A stretch of DNA of 64,000 nt, taken from contig JAMYHX010000141.1 in assembly GCA_025529335.1 (NCBI GenBank), forward strand, positions 1 to 64,000. Direction: 5' to 3'. The notes under the pieces are model-generated. The model saw only the letters and a list, made by a program, of their open reading frames with translations. It made no database searches and was not told where the DNA came from. The stretch is from Rhizopus sp. PT2906 (taxonomy: Eukaryota > Mucoromycota > Mucoromycetes > Mucorales > Rhizopodaceae). Both the position numbers and the translations under genes were made by a program. This document shows, one piece after another, positions 22,471 to 33,475 of this stretch (the first letter of the stretch is position 1; the number at the start of each line of letters is the position of its first letter).

Positions 22471-24091
22471 GTAATAATAATAAAAAAGGAACAAAAGAAA
22501 GATCAATTTTTTTTTCTCACTATAAATTGATGTACCCCATCACGTGCCACAAGTGGGGCAGTTAAAATTGCATAAGGTTTTATTAACTGAATTTGGGGGA
22601 AAAGGGGTTATCCTGTTCCTTTTTCTTATAAATGGTAAAAAAACCCTGACAGATGTTACAAATAAACATCATTTTTCTTTTTGTATTGTTTTACAATCAA
22701 GCTTATTTCTTTTGTGCTATCTAAAAGTGGGAATATAGGCTTTCTTTTCTCTTTCTATCTCTCTCTCTCTATAAAAATAGAGCATTGGTTCGGCCAGTTT
22801 ACATTTGGTCTTGTATCTTCTTTAGAACAGTCTCACCTAAGAGAATGTTCTTTTTGATGGCTTTATGAACAAAAAAACACGCCATTTATTATACTTTAAA
22901 TGTTACTTTATCAAATGTTTGGCATTGGAGCAAGAAGAGCAGTGCAGTGATGTAATAAAGATTACTTTATTCACTAGAAATAGTAATCTTTATATTACAA
23001 GGCTGATTACTGTACAATATGCTTATAATAGCATTTCCAGCTGTTGGTTCCAAGACTGTCATAGTCAATTGTCCAACAATCAATGATCTTGGCAGATAGG
23101 AGTGGATGCACTTTAACAGTTTACCTTGTTCAGGACTTATAAATAGATTTACCATACAACAGGGTATTTACAAGTACTGAAAAAGCTCAGATTGAAAACC
23201 TTGGAGAAATGTTCAACATGCAAAGTAGGCCAGGAACGACATCTATGGATATCTAAACAAAAGTTCGTTAGATATTAAATTAAAGCTGTATCACCGTCAT
23301 ACACACAAACGATAAATGATCAACCATGTTGCTGATCAACAGCATATAGAATAAAGTGAAAGACAGTAGTCTAGACAAATTAGAAAGGTAGTGTCATCAT
23401 TGAGAACAATTAGACGAACTTTACAGGCTTTTATTCAAAAGAAAGAAACTGACCTTCTCAAAGAGTACAGCTCATCATGTTTATTGGTCAGTCTCCTTTT
23501 CTTTGCATAAAAAAGTCTGGAGAATATATACTAAAGTCTTGTTATGAATTTATTTTTAGCACGATTCAGTGCATATATTTCATTAGTCTTGTTCAACCTG
23601 TAAAGTTTATGAACATTAAAGGCACTTGTTAGTATAAATCTTGGTGTTTCATGTTTATTTCTTTAAATAAACAGTTTCCCTAAATGAACGACTTGCCACA
23701 CAAACAGATACTATAATTTGTACAATTTTGGCTTGAGCCAATGTGATAACTAGGTCAAGTGAACTCACAATGTGTATAAATTACAATTTTTGACGTTCCG
23801 CACTAGCTTATCATCCAATTAAGGTCAAAAGAGTAATTCATATGCTAAAGCATAGGAATGTGATTTGATTGGCTGAAAAGTTAACCATAAAGTAGTGCAG
23901 GGGCAGTTCAAAGAGAGAAAGAAAGAAAGAAAGAGAGAGAGACACAGAAAGAAAGGACAGAGTGAAGAATAGAAAAAAAATAAATAAATAAGGGCGAGTT
24001 TTAAAATCATGTTACAATTTTAACCCTTTTTCCCTTTCTTCCTTTTTTCTTTTATATAAATATTTTTTTTTCTTCTTCCTTCATTAACAAA
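22471..24091. other. Intergenic between alcohol oxidase and bHLH gene
   Basis: About 1.6 kb without a supported gene. It contains a CACGTG E-box around 22548 near the oxidase start, an inverted repeat at 22951-22999, and a (GA)n tract around 23910-23945. Short frames are all interrupted. Confidence 0.45.
22951..22999. repeat. Short inverted repeat/hairpin
   Basis: Left arm TGTAATAAAGATTACT (22951-22966) and right arm AGTAATCTTTATATTACA (22982-22999) are near-perfect inverted complements around a 15-nt spacer. It could be a small MITE-like remnant or an RNA hairpin. No target-site duplication was established. Confidence 0.55.
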
Positions 24092-25411
24092 ATGTACAAT
24101 AACAATCATGACTGGACATTTCATCAAACAAACAATACCGATACCAATGACTTTATGGAACCTTTACAAGAACCAGTGGCATTCGAAGGTATTTTAATAA
24201 ATATGGGGAATATATAAAGACTGGCAACTCAATGATGAATGCCAGACTTCCAATTTAGCCTAGGACTTGATCCTGGATTTGCTATGCCTATTCAACTTGA
24301 TATACCACCAACATCTATGGACAATTTTCAATATATACCACCTCCTCCAGCCCCATATCCACCACAAAATATGTCAACTAATACATCTGTATTAAACGAG
24401 CAAGACCAAAAGGTCTTTAGTCAATTCTTGGACCAATTTTATGTTGACCCAAACATGCAAATTGATCCTCAACCCTTCTCTTTATATACTAATAACCATA
24501 CCTTTGATGAAGAGCAACTGCGCCAGTCTAGCATACTTCATTCACTTGACGAACAAAAGAAAGCATACAAAGATAACCATATCCATCTCATCAATAGTAA
24601 TCATAACAGTAATAATATTAGTCATATTGGTACTACTACTACTACTACTGCCATGTCTACTACTAGTAGTACCGGTACTAATAATGCTATCAACAACAAT
24701 AATAATAATAATAATAATAATAATCACAGCAAGCCAAACGCTATCTATCTTCAGCAAAGCAATGCGGTTACGGCCCCTTATATTATCCGCGAAAATGTTA
24801 AAGAAAAGCAACAAGAGCAAAAGCAGCAAAGTGGCAGCACAAACACAATTAGTAACACGAATGGCAACCATGGCAACGGCAAGAGTGGAGGGGCAATCAG
24901 GAGAGGGAAATCAAGCAAGGAATTATTGACAGAAGAAGAAAAGAGGAATAATCATATCGCATCTGAACAGAAGAGAAGAAGTATGATTCGATCAGGGTTC
25001 AAGGACTTGACCGAGATTGTGCCCACTTTAAAAAACATTAACAATTCAAAAAGCACAGTTCTCTTTAAAGCAGTGGATTATATTAAATACCTTGAAAAGC
25101 GAAATAGAAATTTAAGAGAAAAGATAAAGAATTTAGAAATAAGAGTAGAAGTTGAAGGACGAATGGGAGTGTTGGGCAGGCCCCCACAGACACAAAATCA
25201 CCATGTCATTTCTTCTTCGTCATCTACACAGGCCGCTCTACTACAACACAAGACACAACAAAGACAGTTATTGGAATTACAAGAAAAGCTACAACACCAT
25301 CAAAAGTTAATCAGTCAACAGCAAAAAAGCTTCAATGATACCAACAGCTCTTCTTCTTTTTGGCATAGTGAAAAGACAAAAAATGAATATGAAGATGTTG
25401 TTTCTGCATAA
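24092..25411 (+). CDS. bHLH transcription factor (INO4/MLX-like)
   Basis: Two exons: MYNNNHDWTFHQTNNTDTND, LQEPVAFE, then intron, then DFQFSLGLDPGFAMPIQL. The N-terminal half carries the FLDQF motif block shared with the short gene at 16938. Low-complexity Asn/Thr/Gln runs follow (codon repeats near 24625-24725). The bHLH domain, at about residues 245-310, reads EEKRNNHIASEQKRRSMIRS, GFKDLTEIVPTLKN, and INNSKSTVLFKAVDYIKYLE. The basic region has the H-x3-E-x-x-R-R pattern expected for E-box (CANNTG/CACGTG) binding. A leucine/Gln-rich coiled coil follows. The closest recalled families are fungal Ino4-type and Max/Mlx-type factors; targets are unknown. Confidence 0.9.
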
Positions 25412-25478
25412 CCTTTTATTATGATCTTATTCCCCCCTTCTATTTTTTTTGTTCTTCTTGGTATATAAAAAATTTCTC

Positions 25479-25757
25479 TCATGATGATCTTGATGGTTCA
25501 CGTGCATACTTCTTTAACAATTCCTCTCGCTTATTTTCCCAAGTGTTATGATCATCCGATTGCTTTTTTTGCTGAACAGGTGTTTTATTCCAAGAATAAT
25601 AAGTAGATGATCGTCTAACATGCCTTTGGTTACTGTTCAAATGTCTATTTTCTTCTATATCCTCTCTTTGTCCATGTCTCTTAAACATCAAAATTACAGA
25701 AACAAGGCAAACAACTATGCCCAATAGCACATCTATAAGACCTATTACTTTCATCAT
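25479..25757 (-). CDS. Small single-pass membrane protein, hypothetical
   Basis: An ORF of 92 codons. An N-terminal hydrophobic helix (MKVIGLIDVLLGIVVCLVSV then ILMF) is followed directly by basic residues (KRHGQRED) and a polar Arg/Lys/Ser/Gln tail, suggesting a signal-anchor protein with a cytosolic tail. No family was recognised. It is convergent with the bHLH gene (67 bp between stops). The leader is AT-rich rather than CT-rich, so expression is less certain. Confidence 0.45.
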   Translation of the reverse strand: MMKVIGLIDVLLGIVVCLVSVILMFKRHGQREDIEENRHLNSNQRHVRRSSTYYSWNKTPVQQKKQSDDHNTWENKREELLKKYAREPSRSS

Positions 25758-25849
25758 TCATTTTATGATAATTATTATTATAAAGTACACCAGAAATATT
25801 CTCTTATAAAAGATATCGCATTCTCTATAAACATTATTAAAAGTCTAGG

Positions 25850-25890
<41 letters not shown>

Positions 25891-26586
25891 AGATTCATGC
25901 GGTCAAGTTGTTCATTTGAAGCCGAAACTAAAAAAAAAAAGTGACGTTGCCACCAACTGGCCATTTTGACCTGTTTCCAAATTTGCATAATATACACTTT
26001 TTTCATCAGTTTTTTCTTTATGACTAAAAAGACAACATTTAATACATAAAATGAGCTTGGTATTTTGAGAAAAAGATAAATGTCGTCAACACTGATAAAT
26101 AACACGTAATTAGACAGAATCGTTTCTTTTATATCTTATTCTTTTGTTATTATTTGTTACCTTATTTGAAGTTGCTTGATGATAATAGAAAGGAAAATAT
26201 AAATATTCTTGCAATGAGCTGGGATGTAAAAATTTAACACGCTACAAGGAATTGAGTCTACAAGTACCACGCTATCGATTACTACATTCATGATTTTGCC
26301 TAGTTGTTCGATTCTTATGCGTGAGATAATAAAGTTGATGTCAAATGAGTCTACATTGAACAAGTATATATCTTCATTCTGTCAAACACAAAAAGAATAA
26401 AAGAAAGCAATACAATCCCTTCAATTAAACAAAAGAGAGCTTCAAAATAAAGTTTGTTTTTTTTTTTACTATATTTACACTCTTGTGCACCATTCCTACA
26501 CAACTTTAATCCGCCTGATATCTTTCTTTTTTTGGTTACTTTTTGGGAGTGAATGCTGTAATACTTTTCTTTCTCTTTTATTCATA
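25758..26586. other. Intergenic with 39-nt poly(A) tract
   Basis: AT-rich spacer containing an uninterrupted A39 run at 25850-25888. A minus-strand open frame across it is driven by the homopolymer (poly-Phe) and is not credible. No other feature was seen before the AP180 gene. Confidence 0.5.
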
Positions 26587-28265
26587 ATGGAAACAGCAAT
26601 AAGAAAAGCAACTAGACTAGACTATAATCCACCAAAGCAAAAGCACCTATCAAGTACTATTTAATATATTGTACCATGTACATTTACTTACTCCCAAGAA
26701 CAGCCTTAGTGAGCTTGACCTATGAGAATCCGGGAAATGCTGTGTATATAGTTGATCTATTGGAAAGAAGATTACGAGAAAACTCATGGATAGTAAGAAA
26801 CAGAAACAGAAAGAGAGAGAGAGAGAGAGAAAGAGACATTGATATATTATATAGATAATCTTTAAAGTGTTGATCATTCTTCATACTTTAATGAGAAATG
26901 GAGATGGCGATAAAACTATTGCTTATATAGAAACAAAGCCTTCAGCACTTGATACAACTAAACTACGTGAAAAGTCATCAGGTACATTAATGACATATAT
27001 TGTATCAAGACTAATTGTTGTTGTTGTAGGAGTGGTACATATTCAAAATATATATCTTTACACAGCTTACCTACAACAAAAAGTTATCGCCTATCGTCAA
27101 TCAAAGGTGGATTATATTAAGGACACAATGGGCAAAAAGGAAGGAAGGTTGAGGCATTTGTCTATTTCCGATGGATTATTAAAGGAGACAGTATCAATTC
27201 AAAAATTGATTGGAACTCTTTTAAAGTGCAATGTAAGGAAGAGACAGAGTAGAAGATGTATAGATGCTTAACATTGTACCTAGTTTCTGCTGGATGACGT
27301 AGATAATAATATTAGTCTGTATGCGTTTCGATTATTAGTAGAGGATTTATTGGTTTTATTCCAAGTGTTAAATGAAGCTATTGTAAACATTTTAGGCAAG
27401 ATCCAAAGACAGAATAATATTCCTTTTATTTATCCATTCATTATTTTAGAACACTACTTTGCAATGAAAAAGTCAGATGCAAGAACGTCCTTGGAAATAT
27501 ATAAAAGATTTGCTAGACAGACTGAAGAAACAATATCTTTTTTGGACCGAGCAAGAAGACTTCAGCATGAATTAAGTATTTCTATTCCTTCCGTGAAGCA
27601 CGTAACTATCATTATATATTTGTATCACTCACTATTAATATTTTGCCCGAATAGGCGCCATTATCCTTGGCAGCAGCTTTACAAGAGTACTTGGACGATC
27701 AAAACCATGGTAACTGACCAAGCTTCATGTTATATGCTTACTCTAACCTTTTTTTTAAATAGGAGTACAGCAACCTCAACCTCAGCAACAACAGCAACAG
27801 CAGCAGCAGCAACAACAACAAGTAGTGACTAGTACAAATAATGTTCAACAGCCAAAAGAATTGATTGATTTCTTTACAAGTCTTGAAAATGAAAAAGTAA
27901 ACATATTCTATAACCAAATAGTACCTGTGGCACCCCAACCACAAGCGATACAGTCCATGGTCTTACCTCAGTCTACGGGACATAATCCATTTCGGCAATC
28001 GACCTTACCCGCATCATCAGCAACAAATTATGCCAATCCTTTCAGGACAAGTACAATGCCTCTGATACACAACAGTAGTGTGCCTTTGCAACAACCCAAT
28101 GCAACAGCAAATCAGCTTATAATTCCTCAGGCAACAAGTACACACAATCCTTTTGCGGCAAATAGTAGTATGATACCGGTAGCATCACCCACAAATCTAG
28201 GTAATAACCCATTCGGTAACAATAACCAACAGCAATGGGGACAACAAAGTAATACATTGTTTTAA
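26587..28265 (+). CDS. AP180/CALM clathrin adaptor (ANTH domain)
   Basis: About seven exons. METAIRKATRLDYNPPKQKH carries the ANTH phosphoinositide-binding KATRLDxNPPKxKH motif. TYENPGNAVYIVDLLERRLR, VLIILHTLMRNGDGD, YTAYLQQKVIAYRQSKVDYI, and LYAFRLLVEDLLVLFQVLNE complete the ANTH solenoid. The C-terminal half is Gln-rich (poly-CAG/CAA near 27790-27820). It contains at least four NPF tripeptides (HNPFRQ, ANPFRT, HNPFAA, NNPFGN) that bind EH domains of Ede1/Pan1-type endocytic proteins. It acts at the plasma membrane in clathrin-coated pit formation, like yeast Yap1801/1802. The frame is continuous across all joins. Confidence 0.92.
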
Positions 28266-28480
28266 TAAAGTTTATTTAAAAATAATAATAAAAAGATGTA
28301 TATTATTCAGAAAATCGACATTCGACATTCCATAGTGAGCGAAGTACACAGTGCTCTAGTCCGTCCGCCCGTCGAATAGTTTTCATCATGAAATAATACA
28401 TACTTTTTAAGCAATACCACAAAAGGAACCCCTTTTAATCTTTTTTTCCCTTTCTTTAAAAGAAGAAAACAAGGCAAAAG

Positions 28481-28694
28481 ATGGATCTATCAAAAAAAGG
28501 ATTAGAAAATGATTCCAAAAAGGGATTATATGAAGAAGAGTCAGACAAGGCTGATAACTTGTATGTCTTTATAGGCAACACAATTGTAATTCAGAAGTGA
28601 TAAACGGACATTTTATCTTCATTCTCTTCTTTGTAGTTTGTCAATATTTACCTTTTGTGATGTTACTGTACGAAAAAAGATAAAAGACTAACCA
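28481..28694 (+). CDS. Possible tiny two-exon gene or gene remnant
   Basis: ATG 28481 follows a T/C-rich leader and opens MDLSKKGLENDSKKGLYEEE then SDKADN. A gtatgt donor at about 28562 and a ttgtag acceptor near 28636 would add CQYLPFVMLLYEKR and a stop, giving about 41 residues. No family is recognisable and no further coding sequence follows. It could be the start of a gene whose body has been lost, or noise. Confidence 0.2.
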
Positions 28695-29132
28695 TTAAAG
28701 CGGGAATTTATACTTGTTATAAAAAAATTTTTTTTACAAGTGACTGTTGGCTGAGATCTTCACAAACCTGGGCTCAAAACGAATTTATCCTAGACATTTT
28801 ATCTGGAATATGGTGACAACTATATTTATGACTTGTGTGATAAAATATTTTCTAGAACAAAGAAAATAAAAAGTGAGAGAGAAGCGATGAGTTGTATCTT
28901 TTTATGGATATAAATTAGAGAGAAAGAAGGGGGGGTAATAGAGATGGTCACGTCTTATTGACTGGACAGTAAGATCAGTTTAATCCAATCAGATCGATCA
29001 AATTGGCGTGCATGTTTGAACTCTTTACAAATAGTTGAATAACCCATATCATGACTTTCCCTGGTGATTAGGGCATGAAGATAATCTCTATTGAAAAGCA
29101 GATACTTGAACATTTTCTTTCTTTACTCTACA
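28695..29132. other. Intergenic upstream of the TLC gene
   Basis: AT-rich; no gene was seen. It ends in a CT-rich leader immediately before ATG 29133. Confidence 0.45.
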
Positions 29133-29867
29133 ATGTTATCATTGTATCAAGTATTTCAACAACCTATCGTCCCTGTGTCCTTTCTCGGAAGCTTTCTCTT
29201 TCTCGGATGGTGTTTTTTCAGTATTAAACCAAATTTAAATATGAAGCAGACAAGTTGGATCTTGACGTTGATCAGTAGCTTTGTCTGCACGCTTGTTTCC
29301 ATACCTTTTGTGATTCAATTTATGCACTCAAAGTTGGATATGCGGCTACTGGACACTGATAGCAAGCTCCACACTGCCTTCATTTGCTTTTTCATATCTT
29401 ATTTAATACTAGATCTCTCTCTCGGATCTATTTATTATCGAGAACGAGTTACCATTATGACCGGATGGGTACATCACTTATTCTACATTGCTGTCTTATT
29501 TTGGTTTTTAAGGTTGCAAATTTCCTCATTATTCACTGTGGCGTCGATATTGGAACTACCCACTGTAATTCTGGCAATAGGATCAATGGACCATGAACTG
29601 AGATCAGATCTGCTCTTTGGCTCGACCTTCTTTCTTCTTCGACTGGTGGCCCATGCCTGGATGACGATTGCCTTGAAAAGATATCATAGGATCAAGATTA
29701 TGTGGATTATCGCTTTAGTTATTTATCCTCTTCACCTTTATTGGTTTTATGGTAAACTATACATCCTTGCTTCTATTCAAACACACTCATGTTCTGGTAG
29801 GCATCGTACGTACCAATCTAAAGAAAAGGAAATTAAGGCGTATTGTAGAAAAGACAATAAGCAATGA
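29133..29867 (+). CDS. TLC-domain multi-pass membrane protein (TLCD4/TMEM56-like)
   Basis: Intron-free, about 244 residues with six or so hydrophobic helices. The TLC core pattern includes FICFFISYLILDLSLGSIYY, MTGWVHHLFYIAVLFWFL, and a helix ending SILELPTVILAIGSM. TLC proteins (TRAM/LAG1/CLN8 superfamily) include ceramide synthases and lipid-handling TLCD proteins. The Lag1 HH motif of ceramide synthase appears only partly (WVHHLF), so a non-synthase TLCD4-like role is more likely. The tail is Lys-rich (KEKEIKAYCRKDNKQ). ATG 29133 (MLSLYQVFQQPIVPV) was chosen because the upstream frame lacks an ATG and a CT-rich leader directly precedes it. Confidence 0.75.
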   Translation: MLSLYQVFQQPIVPVSFLGSFLFLGWCFFSIKPNLNMKQTSWILTLISSFVCTLVSIPFVIQFMHSKLDMRLLDTDSKLHTAFICFFISYLILDLSLGSIYYRERVTIMTGWVHHLFYIAVLFWFLRLQISSLFTVASILELPTVILAIGSMDHELRSDLLFGSTFFLLRLVAHAWMTIALKRYHRIKIMWIIALVIYPLHLYWFYGKLYILASIQTHSCSGRHRTYQSKEKEIKAYCRKDNKQ

Positions 29868-30147
29868 TTTATTCTAAATAAAGCTTAAATGTTCCTGATT
29901 CTACGTTGCACAAAAAGTTTAAGCACTTGTAAGCATATAAAAAAAAGAGTGGGTGATAAAATAGCTAAAATTAACTGGCTACTTTTTCAAAAAAAAATGT
30001 TATGTTTTCTATATATATAACACTACATCTTGTCCCCTTCTTTTTTTTTATTTCTTTCTTTATTTACTTTCTTCTTCTCCCTTCTTTAGCATAAAACTTG
30101 TAAGTGAAAACGATAGTACGACTGAATTACTAAAAAGAAAAAAAGAA

Positions 30148-31973
30148 ATGTCAGAGTATGCCGGAATTCGCTTATCCTGGGAAAGAGTTATTGCAGCCGC
30201 CAAAAATTTACCAGACCCAGCCTCTGTAAGTCAAGAGATGCAAGTTGAACAAGACAATAATCGACAAGAGAGATACTTGTTATTCGCATTAGAGAATATA
30301 TTTACAATTACCAGTCAAGGTAATGATTTAAAATGCGACACATGTCTTATAATAATAACAACAATCACAATAGCTATTGGTTACACAGCTTTCATGGCAA
30401 CCATGATACAGGAACTAAGTCACGATTGCCCTGTTTCCATGGCGTTTCTAAGACATGTTGTTGATAAATCGGAACTCCCTGATAGTCAGACATTAGAGAC
30501 CGTATCGAGGATGATACTTGAAAAATCGTGCATTAATGGTTATATCCTTTGGATCCTATTGGCTAGAAAATTTGCTGGTCATTTAACAGAGTCACTGTGG
30601 TCAGATAAAGTATATGAGCATTTAATAAAAGTCATTCAATCAGAAAGTGACGCGAAAAGGCTATATGCTCTATTAGCCTTGGAGTCATTTGCAATGACAG
30701 GTAGATTATATCTTTAGTTTGCATTATATTAATATCTAATATAGGAAATATCAAAAGATACATCATGCAACGTGATATACAACACACACTGAATTGCATA
30801 TTGTTAGACTGCAATTCTGCATTAGAATCAACCCCTTCGCCTCTTCACATGGCCCCCTCTAGGCGTGGGCCTCCTTCACGGAGACCTCGTTCAATCAACT
30901 TTTCTATTTTGTTATTACCTTTTATGAAAAAGAAAAAGATACCCATTATGACAGTGATGCACAAAAGCACTTGTCAAAAGAAACAATCAAGGCTGTCTCA
31001 TACCACTCTTATTCACTGCACAGATCAATGTCATGTGCTCTATCAGACAAAATACTGTGTTCAATGGTCTCTAAGGCATGTATTCACAGATGACAAGGTA
31101 ATACAAATCAACTAAATCGTACACGCATGAATTAAAACAGTGAATAGAACAGAGTTCCTTTTGCAGAACCCAAGCTGATAGCGCATCATGCTTTATATGA
31201 ATTTCGCAACGACAACCCCTTCTTACTACAAACAATCCGCTCATCCACGATGATGACAAATCGTACAGGCGTTTGGTATTATGAAGTCATGCTTATCACA
31301 AGCGGTGTCGTCCATGTTGGCTGGGCATCTCCTTCTAGTCAATTTATACCAGAACAAGGATACGGTGTTGGTGATAATATGGTAAGAAAGAAAAAGTTAC
31401 AATCAAAAAAAGGGAAGGCTAATGCATCCCTAGAATGGATTTGCCTTTGATAGTTACCGAGGCGTTCTATGGACCTCCGGTAAAGCGGTCTACCCAGATG
31501 ATAATCCGATTGTTTGTCATGCAGGCGATGTCATCGGAACATTACTCAATCTGAAAAAAGGATATTGTTCCTTTTTTGTAAATGGACAAGAGATCGAGCT
31601 CTCTATCGAACTCACGTCCGCCACTCAGATGTTTCCTGCTGTAAGTTTGACCAGTCATCAGCAGATCGTTATCAATTATGGTGATCGCCCTTGGTTTTGT
31701 CCGCCACCAATGAAGGCAACCCCCGTATGTAGTCTTTATAAAGAACGACAAGTAAATCATCAGGATATTAGTGACAATGATGATTTACTGTGTATTCTGT
31801 GCTATGCCGAGCCAAGGGATACTACATTGTATCCTTGTTTACATGAGCAGTTTGGTCAATCATGTGTAAAGAACTTGAAGACATGGTAAGTTTACTCTTT
31901 TTGTATAAACGTTATCTCATATTATTATAGTCCGCTGTGTCGTGTGGAAATATATAAAAAGAAAAAGAAATAA
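30148..31973 (+). CDS. RING/SPRY protein, RSPRY1-like (short paralogue)
   Basis: About seven exons. N-terminal helical repeats (YTAFMATMIQELSHDCPVSM, LLARKFAGHL, LLALESFAMTG) are followed by YCVQWSLRHVFTDDK. An intron then joins NRVPFAEPKLIAHHALYEFR. The SPRY domain is RTGVWYYEVMLITSGVVHVG, WASPSSQFIPEQGYGVGDN, and GYCSFFVNGQEIELS. The C-terminal RING reads CILCYAEPRDTTLYPCLHE and, across the last intron, CVKNLKTCPLCRVEIYKKKK. It is collinear with the gene at 56557-58883 but lacks about 60 residues after MILEK. RSPRY1 is a presumed E3 ligase. The interpretation of the basic linker exon (near 30800-31000) is less sure, since a second frame there is also open. Confidence 0.8.
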
Positions 31974-32071
31974 ATATATGCAGGGGGCAGAAACAAAGGC
32001 GAATGATACATCAAAGACTATAGAAAATAAAAAGGGTGCTTTTTTTTTTTCCTCCTTTTTTTCTTACAGAA

Positions 32072-32395
32072 ATGAGTAGTCATAGTAACCGGACAGTAGA
32101 AGATTCAGTATTGTTGTATCGTCTTCATACAAATGAAGTTCAATTACGTACTTTGGCAGTCGTTCTGAGTCTAACGGGCGGTTTGGCTCTTTCATTTGCC
32201 GTAGGTGTAGGTATATTGATTTATTGGTATGCAAAAAGAGGCAATCAAAAAAAGCCCCCATCACCACCACCAAGTCTACCATTACCTTCACCCATGCCCG
32301 TGTGTTTATCAAGGTTGACACCTGAACCCTCTGCACCACCCGACACAATAGACACCCTTCCACCACCTCCACCCTATGACAGACAAAAAAATTAA
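32072..32395 (+). CDS. Single-pass membrane protein with PSAP and PPxY tail motifs
   Basis: One exon, 107 residues. A short extracellular/lumenal N-terminus precedes a transmembrane helix (LAVVLSLTGGLALSFAVGVG then ILIYWY), a basic stop (AKRGNQKK) and a proline-rich cytosolic tail. The tail contains EPSAPPD (P-S-A-P, the ESCRT-I Vps23/TSG101-binding type) and PPPPPYD (PPxY, the Rsp5/Nedd4 WW-domain type) near the C-terminus. The layout resembles Rsp5 adaptor proteins of the endosomal system. No family was recognised, so function is inferred only from the motifs. The start at 32072 follows a T/C-rich leader. Confidence 0.65.
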   Translation: MSSHSNRTVEDSVLLYRLHTNEVQLRTLAVVLSLTGGLALSFAVGVGILIYWYAKRGNQKKPPSPPPSLPLPSPMPVCLSRLTPEPSAPPDTIDTLPPPPPYDRQKN

Positions 32396-32462
32396 ATTTA
32401 AAGTATCGTTTAATGTAAAATAATTCTAACAATAACAATAAATTGATAACCAAGGCAGGGAT

Positions 32463-33185
32463 TCAGGTCAATTGTGATAAAGTACTACCATTAGGGCTTG
32501 GTTTGCTGCTGCTTCCAAGTTTAAACATACGACCGAGTGATGATCGAAGAGAGTAGTTGGATGCAGATGATTTGGGTTTCAATGTACGTTTATAAGAATC
32601 CTATTTAATAAGGATTAAATAAGATGTTATTAAAATTGAATAAAACTTACCAAATATGCAATTTGAGGTTTATTGAATGCGCCTCGTCTCTTGCTTCTGA
32701 TGAATTCAATCGCATCCAATGGTTTCATTCCCATCTCTATTAAAGCAATAGCTACCAATACTGGGGCTCGACCTAATCCTGCGACACAATGTACAGCAAT
32801 CATGGGTGCTGCTGCATTATCTTCCTTTGCTCGCTCAGCCATTTCTTTTATCTTTTCTACAAGTTGTAACCATTCACGAACGACTTGAGGTGGAGGCTAT
32901 GGATGATGATGAGTATAAATGTATTATAGATATCATATCACTTACCACTCCACCATCTTTGAATGGCAAATCTAATACATGGATGTTTCTTTCATTTAAT
33001 CTGTTAGCACTATATGTCGGTTGGCAGCATCGAACGACTGCAACGACGTTAAGTCGCATAAATTCTTCCATATAAAAGTCCAAAGTTGATTCTGTTGGAC
33101 AATCAAGAATCAAGAAGCGCAATGAAGAATTGGGACAGTCAATGGCTGTGAGCATACGTCCTAAAGGTGAACTGTTTCGAGACAT
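32463..33185 (-). CDS. PRL/PTP4A-type protein tyrosine phosphatase
   Basis: Three exons. MSRNSSPLGRMLTAIDCPNS precedes LRFLILDCPTESTLDFYMEE, VVAVVRCCQPTYSANRL, and DLPFKDGGV|PPPQVVREWL (WPD-loop region). The P-loop is HCVAGLGRAPVLVA (C-x5-R, with the PRL-typical Ala after Arg), and KRRGAFNKPQIAYL follows. The exon after the last intron (SYKRTLKPKSSASNYSLRSS) ends TLSQLT. Animal PRLs end in a farnesylated CaaX box; this predicted C-terminus has none and instead carries a Ser/Lys-rich tail. Substrates of fungal PRLs are not established. The catalytic Cys/Arg are intact. Confidence 0.9.
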
Positions 33186-33429
33186 GGGTGAAAGTAAGGT
33201 AGATGGTAGAATATAAAGTAATAAAATAAATAAATAAAAAGAGGGAGACTATTGTGAAGATATAAATAATAATATAAAAATAAAAACGAGGGAAGAGTCT
33301 TCTTTTTTTAAATACTAAGCCTATTTATGGAAGTGACCACAAAGTAATAAGAGTAGGAGAGTTATTGGGAAGAATAAGTTGATCAATCTTGAGATCAAGA
33401 ATACAGTTGAACATAAAAAATCTAAAGAG

Positions 33430-33475
<46 letters not shown>

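Noticed and set aside
24441..24929. Open frames overlapping the bHLH gene on both strands
   Set aside because: They arise from Asn/Thr/Gln codon repeats of the real gene and lack independent features.
26650..26877. Minus-strand frame over the AP180 gene
   Set aside because: It is a Ser/Leu/Phe shadow of the GA-rich intron and the ANTH exon on the other strand.
28321..29000. tRNA or other structured RNA search in the gap, and in the other gaps
   Set aside because: No GTTCGA-type T-loop with matching acceptor stem or conserved RNA signature was seen. I could not run a covariance-model search.
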